The notes under the pieces: generated by a model | The model's database searches: none | Seen by the model: only the letters and a program-made list of their open reading frames with translations | Told to the model about the DNA's origin: nothing | Program-made: the position numbers and the translations under genes | Assembly: GCF_000739435.1 (NCBI RefSeq) | Contig: NZ_CP009159.1 | Coordinates: forward strand, 1,302,001-1,366,000 | Direction of reading: 5' to 3' | Source: Actinobacillus suis ATCC 33415 | Lineage (GTDB): Bacteria; Pseudomonadota; Gammaproteobacteria; Enterobacterales; Pasteurellaceae | DNA: 64,000 nt | Part shown: positions 57,297 through 64,000 of the stretch, piece after piece | Numbering within the stretch: position 1 is the first letter of the stretch | Layout of the letters: the number at the start of each line of letters is the position of its first letter

Positions 57297-57806
57297 TTAC
57301 GATGGCTGCTTTTGCCGCATTTTTTGTTGGTTGAACTCCCGCAACTTTTTTAGGTAAGCTACCTCTGCTTCCAGCTCTAAAATACGATAACGTAAGCGTT
57401 CTTCTTCAGTTTTAGGTGGAGGAGGCATTTTCGGGTATTTCGGTTTCATTGTCGGACGACCTTTGGGCTTGGGTAATAAGCCGTTTATACCTTGTTCTTC
57501 AAAGATGTGCAACCATTGGCTAATCGAACCTGAATTAGCAATGCCAAAATGAAGGGAGGCGCTTTCCGCAGAAAATTGCCCCTTTTTGACCGCTTGTATG
57601 ACGGTTAATTTGAATTCGGGGGAATATTTTTGCTTCTTACCTATCACCGCTAGCCCATTGATTCCGTTATGATTAAATTGAGCAATCCATCGAGTTAAGG
57701 TTTTCTTGGATAATTGAAAATATCGTTGAGTGAATAAACGGTTTTTGTCATTTTGAAGATAAAACTCGATGACTTGTTGTTTGAATTGTTGGTTATATTT
57801 AGTCAT
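57297..57806 (-). CDS. IS3-family transposase OrfA
   Basis: DNA-binding part of the IS150-group transposase. The 169-residue protein has two helix-turn-helix units (about 1-50 with LSKKTLTRWIAQF; about 60-110 with SISQWLHIFEEQG) separated by a basic stretch. A proline-rich segment and a C-terminal leucine-zipper helix (RLRYRILELEAEVAYLKKL) follow. The slippery heptamer A-AAA-AAG at 57345-57351 lies near the end in the correct frame for a -1 shift into orfB. Confidence 0.9.
   Translation of the reverse strand: MTKYNQQFKQQVIEFYLQNDKNRLFTQRYFQLSKKTLTRWIAQFNHNGINGLAVIGKKQKYSPEFKLTVIQAVKKGQFSAESASLHFGIANSGSISQWLHIFEEQGINGLLPKPKGRPTMKPKYPKMPPPPKTEEERLRYRILELEAEVAYLKKLREFNQQKMRQKQPS
57345..57351 (-). 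other. Programmed -1 frameshift site of the IS
   Basis: On the minus strand CTA AAA AAG in the orfA frame gives the canonical A AAA AAG slippery heptamer. After the shift the orfB frame reads on with no stop. Confidence 0.8.
57589..57597 (-). repeat. Apl-type uptake signal inside the IS
   Basis: ACAAGCGGT followed by CAAAAAGGG on the minus strand, within orfA. Confidence 0.7.
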
Positions 57807-57879
57807 AAAAAATCTGCACCTTAATCCGTTGGAGGTTTAGTCCAACTTTTGGGGGGCAGATCAAAGATGAGCTTTTTCT

Positions 57880-59733
57880 TTATTGATTAACTACCGCTTG
57901 AATTTTCTGCTCAATGCCTGCCGCATCTAAGCCTAAATCTGCATAGCTTTCCGCTTGGGTCGCTTGTGGCACAAAGAAATCAGGAATACCAAGCATGACA
58001 AGCGGTCGAATTTTACCGATTTTTTGCAAATATTCATTCACAAAACTGCCTGCACCACCTTGAATTGCATTTTCTTCCAAGGTCACCAATAAATCATGCG
58101 AATCCGCTAATTCCGCTACTAATTGTTCATCAAGCGGTTTCACAAAACGCATATCTACCAGCGTGTAATTATGTTTTTCTGCAACAATACGTGCTTCATT
58201 TAGCAATGGCCCAAAGTTTAGAATCGCCACTTTTTGCCCTTGCTGAATCAGCTTACCTTTACCAACTTCAAGTGCTTGCATCGGTTCTAACGCCACACCT
58301 TGCGCATTACCTCTCGGGTAACGTACCGCTGTTGGTGTATTCATGCGATAAGCCGTATAAAGCATTTGACGCATTTCATTTTCGTCTGACGGACACATAA
58401 TCGTCATATTCGGGATACAGCGCATAAAACTCACGTCAAACGCACCTTGGTGAGTCTGCCCGTCCGCACCGACAATCCCAGCTCGGTCAATCGCAAAAAT
58501 CACCGGTAAATTTTGAATTGCCACATCGTGAATCAGCTGATCGTAAGCACGTTGCAAGAAACTTGAATAGATCGCTACCACCGGTTTATAACCGGCAATC
58601 GCTAAACCGGCACCAAAAGTCACCGCATGCTGTTCAGCAATCGCAACATCAAAGTATTGTTCAGGGAAGCGTTTTGAAAACTCCACCATGCCCGAACCTT
58701 CACGCATTGCCGGTGTAATCCCAATTAATTTGCTGTCTTGTTCCGCCATTTCGCATAGCCAATTACCAAAAATATCCGAATAAGTTGGAATCGTTTTTGA
58801 TTTCGGCAATTGCCCACAAGTCGGGTCAAATTTAGGCACGCCGTGATAGCCAATCGGATCATTTTCCGCCGGCTCGTAACCTTTACCTTTTTTGGTACGA
58901 ATATGCAAGAACTGCGGGCCTTTTAGCTCACGCATATTGCTAAGCGTTTTGACCAGCTCATCAATATTATGACCGTCAACCGGGCCGATATAGTTAAAAC
59001 CAAGCTCTTCAAACAAGGTACTTTCCGGCGAGATCACCCCTTTCATATGCTCTTCACTTTTCTTCATGAAGTTTTTAATGGTCGGAACTTTATCCAATAC
59101 TTTTTTACTGCCATCACGCACGGTTGTATAGATTGAACCTGAGAAAATACGAGCTAAATGATTATTTAGTGCGCCGACATTCTCGGAAATCGACATTTCA
59201 TTGTCATTTAAAATGACTAACATATCCGTATGCATCGCACCGGCATGGTTCATCGCTTCAAATGCCATGCCGGCAGTAATTGCACCATCGCCGATCACAC
59301 ATACGGTTTTACGTCCTGCATTTTCTTTTTCCGCCGCTACGGCAATACCGACACCAGCGCTAATTGAAGTAGATGAATGACCGACGCTTAATACGTCATA
59401 AAGGCTTTCTTCACGCCAAGGGAAAGGATGAATACCATTTTTTTGGCGAATAGTATGCATTTGGTCACGACGACCGGTAAGAATTTTATGCGGATATGCC
59501 TGATGACCAACGTCCCAAATGAGTTGGTCAAAAGGTGTTTGATAAACATAATGCAAAGCCACCGTAAGCTCTACCACCCCTAAACCGGAGGCTAAATGAC
59601 CACTTGTTTGGCTAACCGATTCAAGTAAATAAGCGCGAAGCTCATCTGCCACAGGCTGTAATTGCTCTTTTGCAAGCAAACGCAAATCTTCCGGAGAGTT
59701 GATTTGGCTTAACAGAGGATATTTGTTTTGCAT
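57880..59733 (-). CDS. dxs: 1-deoxy-D-xylulose-5-phosphate synthase Dxs
   Basis: Thiamine-diphosphate enzyme that joins pyruvate and glyceraldehyde-3-phosphate, the first step of the MEP isoprenoid pathway. The 617-residue protein has the N-terminal [16 protein letters not shown], the cofactor motif [18 protein letters not shown] ... NDNEMSIS, and the transketolase Pyr domain with [13 protein letters not shown]. An Apl-type uptake signal lies at 57998-58006. ispA, its usual upstream neighbour in E. coli, is absent; suhB lies upstream instead. Its shared 3' terminator is split by the IS, whose transposase is in the same orientation. Confidence 0.95.
   Translation of the reverse strand: MQNKYPLLSQINSPEDLRLLAKEQLQPVADELRAYLLESVSQTSGHLASGLGVVELTVALHYVYQTPFDQLIWDVGHQAYPHKILTGRRDQMHTIRQKNGIHPFPWREESLYDVLSVGHSSTSISAGVGIAVAAEKENAGRKTVCVIGDGAITAGMAFEAMNHAGAMHTDMLVILNDNEMSISENVGALNNHLARIFSGSIYTTVRDGSKKVLDKVPTIKNFMKKSEEHMKGVISPESTLFEELGFNYIGPVDGHNIDELVKTLSNMRELKGPQFLHIRTKKGKGYEPAENDPIGYHGVPKFDPTCGQLPKSKTIPTYSDIFGNWLCEMAEQDSKLIGITPAMREGSGMVEFSKRFPEQYFDVAIAEQHAVTFGAGLAIAGYKPVVAIYSSFLQRAYDQLIHDVAIQNLPVIFAIDRAGIVGADGQTHQGAFDVSFMRCIPNMTIMCPSDENEMRQMLYTAYRMNTPTAVRYPRGNAQGVALEPMQALEVGKGKLIQQGQKVAILNFGPLLNEARIVAEKHNYTLVDMRFVKPLDEQLVAELADSHDLLVTLEENAIQGGAGSFVNEYLQKIGKIRPLVMLGIPDFFVPQATQAESYADLGLDAAGIEQKIQAVVNQ
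57998..58006 (+). repeat. Apl-type uptake signal in dxs
   Basis: ACAAGCGGT followed by CGAATTTTACCG, then TTTTTTGCAAA, a long match to the extended signal. Confidence 0.75.
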
Positions 59734-59853
59734 AGTGTTTTCTTTTTTAATTTAACCACGAGCCATATGGATTAACACGGGTATTGCAAAATAAGCCGGA
59801 AATTTGACCACTTGTTTGTTTTACCCGTGAAATCTATGGTTTAAATTTTTAAA

Positions 59854-60666
59854 TTAGTTTTTAAGATCTTCAGTTAATGCCGGCTGAATCGTATTTAAAA
59901 TCTCTTTTACCACACGAGCCTGACCTGCAACAACATTACCTGATTTTAAATAATCTGTTCCACCAACGAAATTCGTAACGATAGCACCGGCTTCACGCGC
60001 AATTAAATCGCCTGCTGCACAATCCCACGGTTTTAAACCGATTTCAAAGAAACCGTCAACACGATTTGCCGCCACATAAGCTAAATCAAGCGCTGCAGAA
60101 CCGGTACGACGGAAATCCGCCACGCCGTTATTCATTAAGCCTTCGAGCATATTTAAGTGCGCAGGACGATGTTTAGCTGCTTTGAAAGGGAAACCGGTTG
60201 CAAGTACAGTACCGTTTAAATCACGGCGATCTGTTTCTACACGTAAACGGAATTCATTGAGTTTTGCACCTTCACCACGAACAGCAGTGAAAAGTTCATT
60301 ACGGATTGGATCGTAAACAACACCCACCGTTGTACGACCATTTTCACGTACCGCAATCGAAACTGCAAAATGAGGTAAGCGTTTCACGAAGTTAGTTGTG
60401 CCATCTAATGGATCAATCACCCATTGCACATTTTCGTTTTCGCCTGCCAAAATACCAGACTCTTCACCAACAATAGCGTGATCAGGATAAGATTTACGGA
60501 GCACTTCGATAATCGCCGCTTCCGCCGCTTTATCAATTGCAGTTACATAATCGTTTGTACCTTTTTGAGCCACTTCGATTTCACTCGCGGCTTGCTCATA
60601 GCCTTTAGCAATAATATTGCCTGCTTTTCGTGCAGCACGAATAGCAATGTTTAACATTGGGTTCAT
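59854..60666 (-). CDS. suhB: Inositol-1-monophosphatase / Nus factor SuhB
   Basis: Magnesium-dependent phosphatase whose E. coli homologue also takes part in rRNA antitermination. The 270-residue protein starts NPMLNIAIRAARKAGNII and has the metal motifs GEESG, WVIDPLDGTTNF and the C-terminal KPWDCAAGDLIAREAG. Length and start match SuhB. Divergent from yfiF across about 165 bases, which include an Apl-type uptake signal (60736-60744). Confidence 0.94.
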   Translation of the reverse strand: MNPMLNIAIRAARKAGNIIAKGYEQAASEIEVAQKGTNDYVTAIDKAAEAAIIEVLRKSYPDHAIVGEESGILAGENENVQWVIDPLDGTTNFVKRLPHFAVSIAVRENGRTTVGVVYDPIRNELFTAVRGEGAKLNEFRLRVETDRRDLNGTVLATGFPFKAAKHRPAHLNMLEGLMNNGVADFRRTGSAALDLAYVAANRVDGFFEIGLKPWDCAAGDLIAREAGAIVTNFVGGTDYLKSGNVVAGQARVVKEILNTIQPALTEDLKN

Positions 60667-60735
60667 AATTCCACCAGATTTTAAAGAACATAAAAAGACG
60701 AGTGATTATAAAGAAACTTACCAAATAAAGGAATA

Positions 60736-60744
60736 ACAAGCGGT
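60736..60744 (+). repeat. Apl-type uptake signal upstream of yfiF
   Basis: ACAAGCGGT followed by CTGATT and, further on, TTTTTTGCAAA. Confidence 0.75.
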
Positions 60745-60832
60745 CTGATTCTCAAAATTTTTTGCAAAAAAGCGATATTTTACTATACGAATAAACTATA
60801 ATAGTCCCAAATTTTCCCTAAGGAACGATAGA

Positions 60833-61930
60833 ATGAAACCAAAATTTAATGAAAATAAACCTCGCTTTCAAACTGTTGATGAGCGCCGAGATAACAAATT
60901 CCAAACCAAATCAAACCGATTCAACGATGAACATCACTCAAATCGTCGCGAACAACGTAATGATCGTGCCTCCAACCGATTCGAAGATAAACCTCGTTTT
61001 GATAAACCGAAATTCGGTGGCGACAAAGCCCGCTTTGAGCGTAAAGATCGCCAAGAAGCTCGTGAAGTGCTTTACCCGACAAGCGCTAAAAAAGCTAGCG
61101 GCGAAGGCAATGTGCAAATTAGCGTAAAAGGCGGCAATAGCACAATTAAAGAGAAAAAAACCGGCCCGCTTTCTCCCCGTGCACCGGAAAAAATTAAGAA
61201 AAACCGTGCGGAAGAAATGAAAGTGTACGGCGAAAACGCTTGCCTTGCATTGTTTAAACAACGACCGGATGCGATTGTGCGTTTATGGGCAACTGTAGAA
61301 GGGGCGAAAAAGTTAGGCGATATGCTTAGCTACTTAGCCGAACACAAAAAAGCTTATCATGTGGTAGATCGTGCCGAAATGGAACGTGTCACCGGCACAG
61401 AACATCACGGTGATGTCTGTTTATTAGTGAAAAAAGCAGTGCCGTTCTCATTAGAAGGCTATTTACAAGTGCCACGTAAACGTGATTGTTTAGTCTTACT
61501 GGATGCAGTGAACAATGCACAAAACGTAGGAGGTATTATTCGTACTTGTGCGTTCTATGGTGTAAGCGGTGTGATTGTAGAAAGTGCCGATACGCTTAAT
61601 TCAAGCGCTGCAGCTCGCGTTGCTGAAGGTGGTTTAGAATTTGTTCGTCCGCTCGAAACTAAACATAAACAAATCGCACTGACGCAATTACGTAACGCCG
61701 GCTATCAAATCGTCCATTTAACTCGCAATAAACAAGCAGCATCACTGGCAAAAACGAAATTAGCTGCAAAAACGGTATTCGTATTAAGTGAAATTCCGGC
61801 ACAAGACGTTGAGTATCCAGAAGATACCACTGTACAGCTTTCTTTTGAAAACCCGCTTAACAGTGGCTTAAATGTTGCGGTAAGTGCTGGTATCGTGCTG
61901 AATCAATGGTATCAAACGCATATCGTTTAA
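60833..61930 (+). CDS. yfiF: SpoU/TrmH-family RNA methyltransferase homologue YfiF
   Basis: Homologue of E. coli YfiF, a predicted RNA 2'-O-methyltransferase. Residues about 1-120 are disordered and rich in Arg, Lys, Asn, Phe and Asp, a likely RNA-binding tail. A SpoU substrate-binding domain (YGENACLALF, TGTEHHGDVCLL) and the SPOUT knot with motif 1 NNAQNVGGIIRTC follow. The usual motif 2 GxExxG is not seen (FVLSEIPAQ here) and motif 3 is altered (NSGLNVAVSAG), so catalytic activity is doubtful. TAAGGAACGATAGA precedes the ATG. Confidence 0.82.
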   Translation: MKPKFNENKPRFQTVDERRDNKFQTKSNRFNDEHHSNRREQRNDRASNRFEDKPRFDKPKFGGDKARFERKDRQEAREVLYPTSAKKASGEGNVQISVKGGNSTIKEKKTGPLSPRAPEKIKKNRAEEMKVYGENACLALFKQRPDAIVRLWATVEGAKKLGDMLSYLAEHKKAYHVVDRAEMERVTGTEHHGDVCLLVKKAVPFSLEGYLQVPRKRDCLVLLDAVNNAQNVGGIIRTCAFYGVSGVIVESADTLNSSAAARVAEGGLEFVRPLETKHKQIALTQLRNAGYQIVHLTRNKQAASLAKTKLAAKTVFVLSEIPAQDVEYPEDTTVQLSFENPLNSGLNVAVSAGIVLNQWYQTHIV

Positions 61931-61943
61931 GATTAAAACTAAA

Positions 61944-61977
61944 AAAACAGGCTTACGCAAAAACGTAAGCCTGTTTT
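61944..61977. terminator. Bidirectional terminator between yfiF and the LysE-family gene
   Basis: AAAACAGGCTTACG (61944-61957) and CGTAAGCCTGTTTT (61964-61977) pair perfectly; A/T runs on both sides. Confidence 0.88.
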
Positions 61978-61991
61978 ACTTTAGAACTTTG

Positions 61992-62618
61992 TTAGCTTAT
62001 TAGCCCTTTTATTCCATCAAAAATTAAAATCATCCCGAATAAAATAAAAATCACACCGGCAACATTATCAATATAGCGGCTATATTTTGTATAAAATTCT
62101 TGTATCGGTCGGCGAGAAAACAGCAATGCCACTAATATAAAATAAATTAGCGTTGAAAATAAAAACAAAAATAATAAAAGAAATAGATCAGAAGTTTGAG
62201 TAAATTGAGCAAGGAATGCTGAAACAACACTTGTAAAATAAACACCAGCCTTTGCATTAAAGATATTGATCAATAAGCCTTTTTTAATTTCAGTCACATT
62301 ATCTAATACTCTAAGATTCGTTGGCTCATTCGTGAATATTGCATTTTTTGTAACCCTTACCATAAGTGAACCGATATAAGATAAATAGATGCCACCAATC
62401 ACCATAATTAAAAATTGGAACACCGTACCAATCGTATTACTCAACCAAGCCAAGCCGAAAATGGCAAAACTCGCCCAAAAAATAATCCCTAATGAAATCC
62501 CGATCGCCGCTAAAATGCCCGCTTTAGTTGAATGACTTGCGGATTGGCGTACTACATAAAAAAAATCCGGACCGGGGCTGGCTAAGCCTGCTAGATGAAC
62601 CAACAGAATGGTAAGCAT
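61992..62618 (-). CDS. LysE/RhtC-family amino-acid exporter
   Basis: Inner-membrane translocator of the LysE superfamily. The 208-residue protein has six hydrophobic segments and the RhtC-like early motif SPGPDFFYVVRQSASHSTKAG. The later NIFNAKAGVYF corresponds to the NPKA loop. I chose the ATG at 62616-62618 because AGGAG sits six bases before it; the frame extends seven codons further into pgpA's end. Substrate (threonine, homoserine or another amino acid) is unresolved. Third gene of thiL-pgpA-rhtC-like. Confidence 0.82.
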   Translation of the reverse strand: MLTILLVHLAGLASPGPDFFYVVRQSASHSTKAGILAAIGISLGIIFWASFAIFGLAWLSNTIGTVFQFLIMVIGGIYLSYIGSLMVRVTKNAIFTNEPTNLRVLDNVTEIKKGLLINIFNAKAGVYFTSVVSAFLAQFTQTSDLFLLLFLFLFSTLIYFILVALLFSRRPIQEFYTKYSRYIDNVAGVIFILFGMILIFDGIKGLIS

Positions 62619-62626
62619 ATACTCTC

Positions 62627-63100
62627 CTAAATAAACCAATAAATTAAATGTAAAACAATCAGCGCATAAACAGCTGCAAGAATATCGTCAAACATAATAC
62701 CTAAACCGGTTTCTAATTTTTCATCAAAATAACGAATCGGATAAGGTTTTAATACATCAAAGAAACGAAAACAAATAAACGTTAGTAGATAAGCTAACCA
62801 ATTATATTCAGGCAAAAATGCAAACATCAGAAAAATTGCCACAATTTCATCCCATACGATACGCCCGTCATCATGCACGTTTAGATCACGACTGGTTCGC
62901 TCGCAAATATGGCAACCGGCAATAAAGCTCACAAGAGTTAAACCAATAAAGAATAAAGCACTCTCGGTTAAATTCCACAATAAAATGGCAATCAAAACAC
63001 CAGCAAGTGACCCCCATGTCCCTGGTGCTGGCTTTAATAAACCGGAACCAAAACCGCAAGCGAATAAATGAATAGGATTTTTTAAATTAAAATGTTGCAT
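62627..63100 (-). CDS. pgpA: Phosphatidylglycerophosphatase A
   Basis: Membrane phosphatase that makes phosphatidylglycerol from its phosphate. The 157-residue protein has four membrane segments and the PgpA signatures GFGSGLLKPAPGTWGSLAG near residue 16, IVWDEIVAI, RFFDVLKPYPIRYFDE and FDDILAAVYA. It follows thiL by 12 bases and precedes the LysE-family gene by 8. Confidence 0.94.
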   Translation of the reverse strand: MQHFNLKNPIHLFACGFGSGLLKPAPGTWGSLAGVLIAILLWNLTESALFFIGLTLVSFIAGCHICERTSRDLNVHDDGRIVWDEIVAIFLMFAFLPEYNWLAYLLTFICFRFFDVLKPYPIRYFDEKLETGLGIMFDDILAAVYALIVLHLIYWFI

Positions 63101-63112
63101 AGCTATTTTTTA

Positions 63113-64000
63113 TTATGATTTGAAATGATCAAAACCAACTTGAGATGGTAACGGCACCTGTTTGCCATTTTGGCGTAAAATCAGACCGCTTACTGCTGGG
63201 ATGATTTTACCGATACAGCTAACCTTAATCCCTTGAGAACGTAAAATTTGTTCCATTTCCGACCGCTTGTCATCCGATACGGTAAAGCATAACTCGTAAT
63301 CTTCTCCACCGGTTAACGCAAAACGAAGCGCTTCTTGCTCACTATATTTGGTCATTAAATGTGCAGAAAGCGGTATGTTATCTAGTTCAATCTCAGCACC
63401 AACTTGACTGCGTTCTAAAATATGACCTAAATCCGCTAATAAACCGTCCGAAATGTCGATTGCACAACGAGAAAACGCTCGTAGTGCCAGTCCTAACTCC
63501 ACTCTTGGCGTAGGTCGTAAATGGCGTTGCACTAAATAGCGGTCGGATTCGTCCGAAATTTTACAATGATTCAACAACAGCGATAAACCGGCTGCACTAT
63601 CTCCTAAACTGCCGGAAACAAAAATCCAATCACCGACTTTGGCTTGATGTCGAAACAATCCTTGATCTTTAGGTAAAATACCTTGTGCGGTAAGCGTTAA
63701 AGAAAGCGGGCCGCCAGTAGTATCGCCACCAATCAAATCAACATGATAACGATCTAACACAGCAAATAAACTTTGGCTAAACTCAGTAAGCCATTGATGA
63801 TCAACTTTCGGAAGCGTTAAAGCTAAAGAAACCCAAGCGGGAGTTGCGCCCATTGCGGCTAAATCACTTAAATTAACCGCCAATGTTTTATAGGCTAGAT
63901 CCGCAGCGGAAATAGACGGAAGAAAATGGGTTCCAGATACAAGTGTATCGGTAGTAATCGCTAAACGTTCATCCGGCTTTAAGGTAGTAACCGCACAGTC
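63113..64000 (-). CDS. thiL: Thiamine-monophosphate kinase ThiL (partial, 5' end outside the window)
   Basis: Phosphorylates thiamine monophosphate to the active diphosphate. The reading frame is open to the window edge, so the true start lies beyond 64000. The visible part begins DCAVTTL and continues TDTLVSGTHFLP and AYKTLAVNLSDLAAMGATPAW, then GGDTTGGPLSLT, the magnesium/ATP sites DISDGLLADLGHI and LTGGEDYEL. About 30 residues appear to be missing at the N-terminus. First visible gene of the thiL-pgpA-rhtC-like operon. Confidence 0.93.
   Translation of the reverse strand, partial: DCAVTTLKPDERLAITTDTLVSGTHFLPSISAADLAYKTLAVNLSDLAAMGATPAWVSLALTLPKVDHQWLTEFSQSLFAVLDRYHVDLIGGDTTGGPLSLTLTAQGILPKDQGLFRHQAKVGDWIFVSGSLGDSAAGLSLLLNHCKISDESDRYLVQRHLRPTPRVELGLALRAFSRCAIDISDGLLADLGHILERSQVGAEIELDNIPLSAHLMTKYSEQEALRFALTGGEDYELCFTVSDDKRSEMEQILRSQGIKVSCIGKIIPAVSGLILRQNGKQVPLPSQVGFDHFKS

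Larger units (their letters stand above)
56446..57863 (-). mobile_element. IS3-family (IS150-group) insertion sequence
   Basis: A complete 1418-base element. Its ends are imperfect inverted repeats starting TGATCTG with CCCC and AAAAGTTnGACT further in (left from 56446, right ending 57863). It is flanked by a 3-base target duplication AAG (56443-56445 and 57864-57866), the size typical of the group. It holds orfA and orfB with an intact DDE triad and a canonical frameshift site, so it may be active. It interrupts the loop of the tyrA/dxs terminator. It contains an Apl-type uptake signal in orfA. Confidence 0.92.

Overview
The window is an ordinary chromosomal stretch of a Pasteurellaceae bacterium, most likely Actinobacillus pleuropneumoniae or a close relative (A. 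suis, A. lignieresii, A. equuli). This rests on the many copies of the Apl-type DNA uptake signal core ACAAGCGGT, often paired head-to-head as transcription terminators, on the low-GC codon use, and on gene neighbourhoods typical of the family (thiL-pgpA-lysE/rhtC, dusB-fis, mutH-ygdQ, waaA-coaD, tsaE-amiB, divergent bamD/rluD). I saw no rRNA, prophage, CRISPR array or replication origin. There is one tRNA (Gly-GCC) and one complete IS3/IS150-type insertion sequence.

Layout. 0-7.4 kb: queE, glpT, pepA, an unnamed periplasmic protein and the lptFG LPS-export permeases. 7.5-13.7 kb: a complete phosphoglycerate uptake module, with pgtC-pgtB-pgtA on the minus strand and divergent pgtP on the plus strand. 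It carries only the other Pasteurellaceae uptake-signal dialect (Hin-type AAGTGCGGT) and is bracketed by Hin-type paired terminators, so it was probably imported from a Haemophilus/Pasteurella-clade relative. 13.8-28 kb: dnaE, purT, plsB, lexA, mutH, ygdQ, nagZ, rlmC, eno and a small unknown. 28.0-28.85 kb: two tandem copies of a secreted 40-residue peptide gene. Each has its own promoter, a hairpin leader and a Fur-like palindrome. 28.85-38.5 kb: recQ, tsaD-(small RelA/SpoT-domain protein)-cyaY, bamD/rluD, a YwiC-like membrane protein, pfkA, and a secreted nuclease translationally coupled to a cysteine desulfurase. 38.5-43.5 kb: a glycine/alanine symporter under a tandem glycine riboswitch and a PurR box, an AI-2E-family protein, a cytochrome b562-like protein and trhP. 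43.7-50.7 kb: waaL-waaA-coaD-orn, tRNA-Gly, tsaE-amiB, dusB-fis. 50.9-64 kb: sixA, pyk, opsX-type heptosyltransferase, aroG, tyrA, the IS element, dxs, suhB, yfiF, rhtC-like exporter, pgpA and the 3' part of thiL.

How they fit together. Glycolysis and three-carbon phosphate metabolism recur (glpT, pgtP, pfkA, eno, pyk, dxs), as do envelope and LPS assembly (lptFG, waaL, waaA, opsX, bamD, amiB, plsB, pgpA) and the aromatic pathway (aroG, tyrA). The observations most worth following up are the twin peptide genes with covarying leaders, the imported pgt module with its foreign uptake signals, the PurR box plus glycine riboswitch on one symporter gene, the IS inserted into the loop of the tyrA/dxs terminator, the small alarmone-synthetase-like gene in the tsaD-cyaY operon, and a candidate small RNA downstream of trhP. 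All calls come from reading the sequence and recalled family knowledge; no database search was run.
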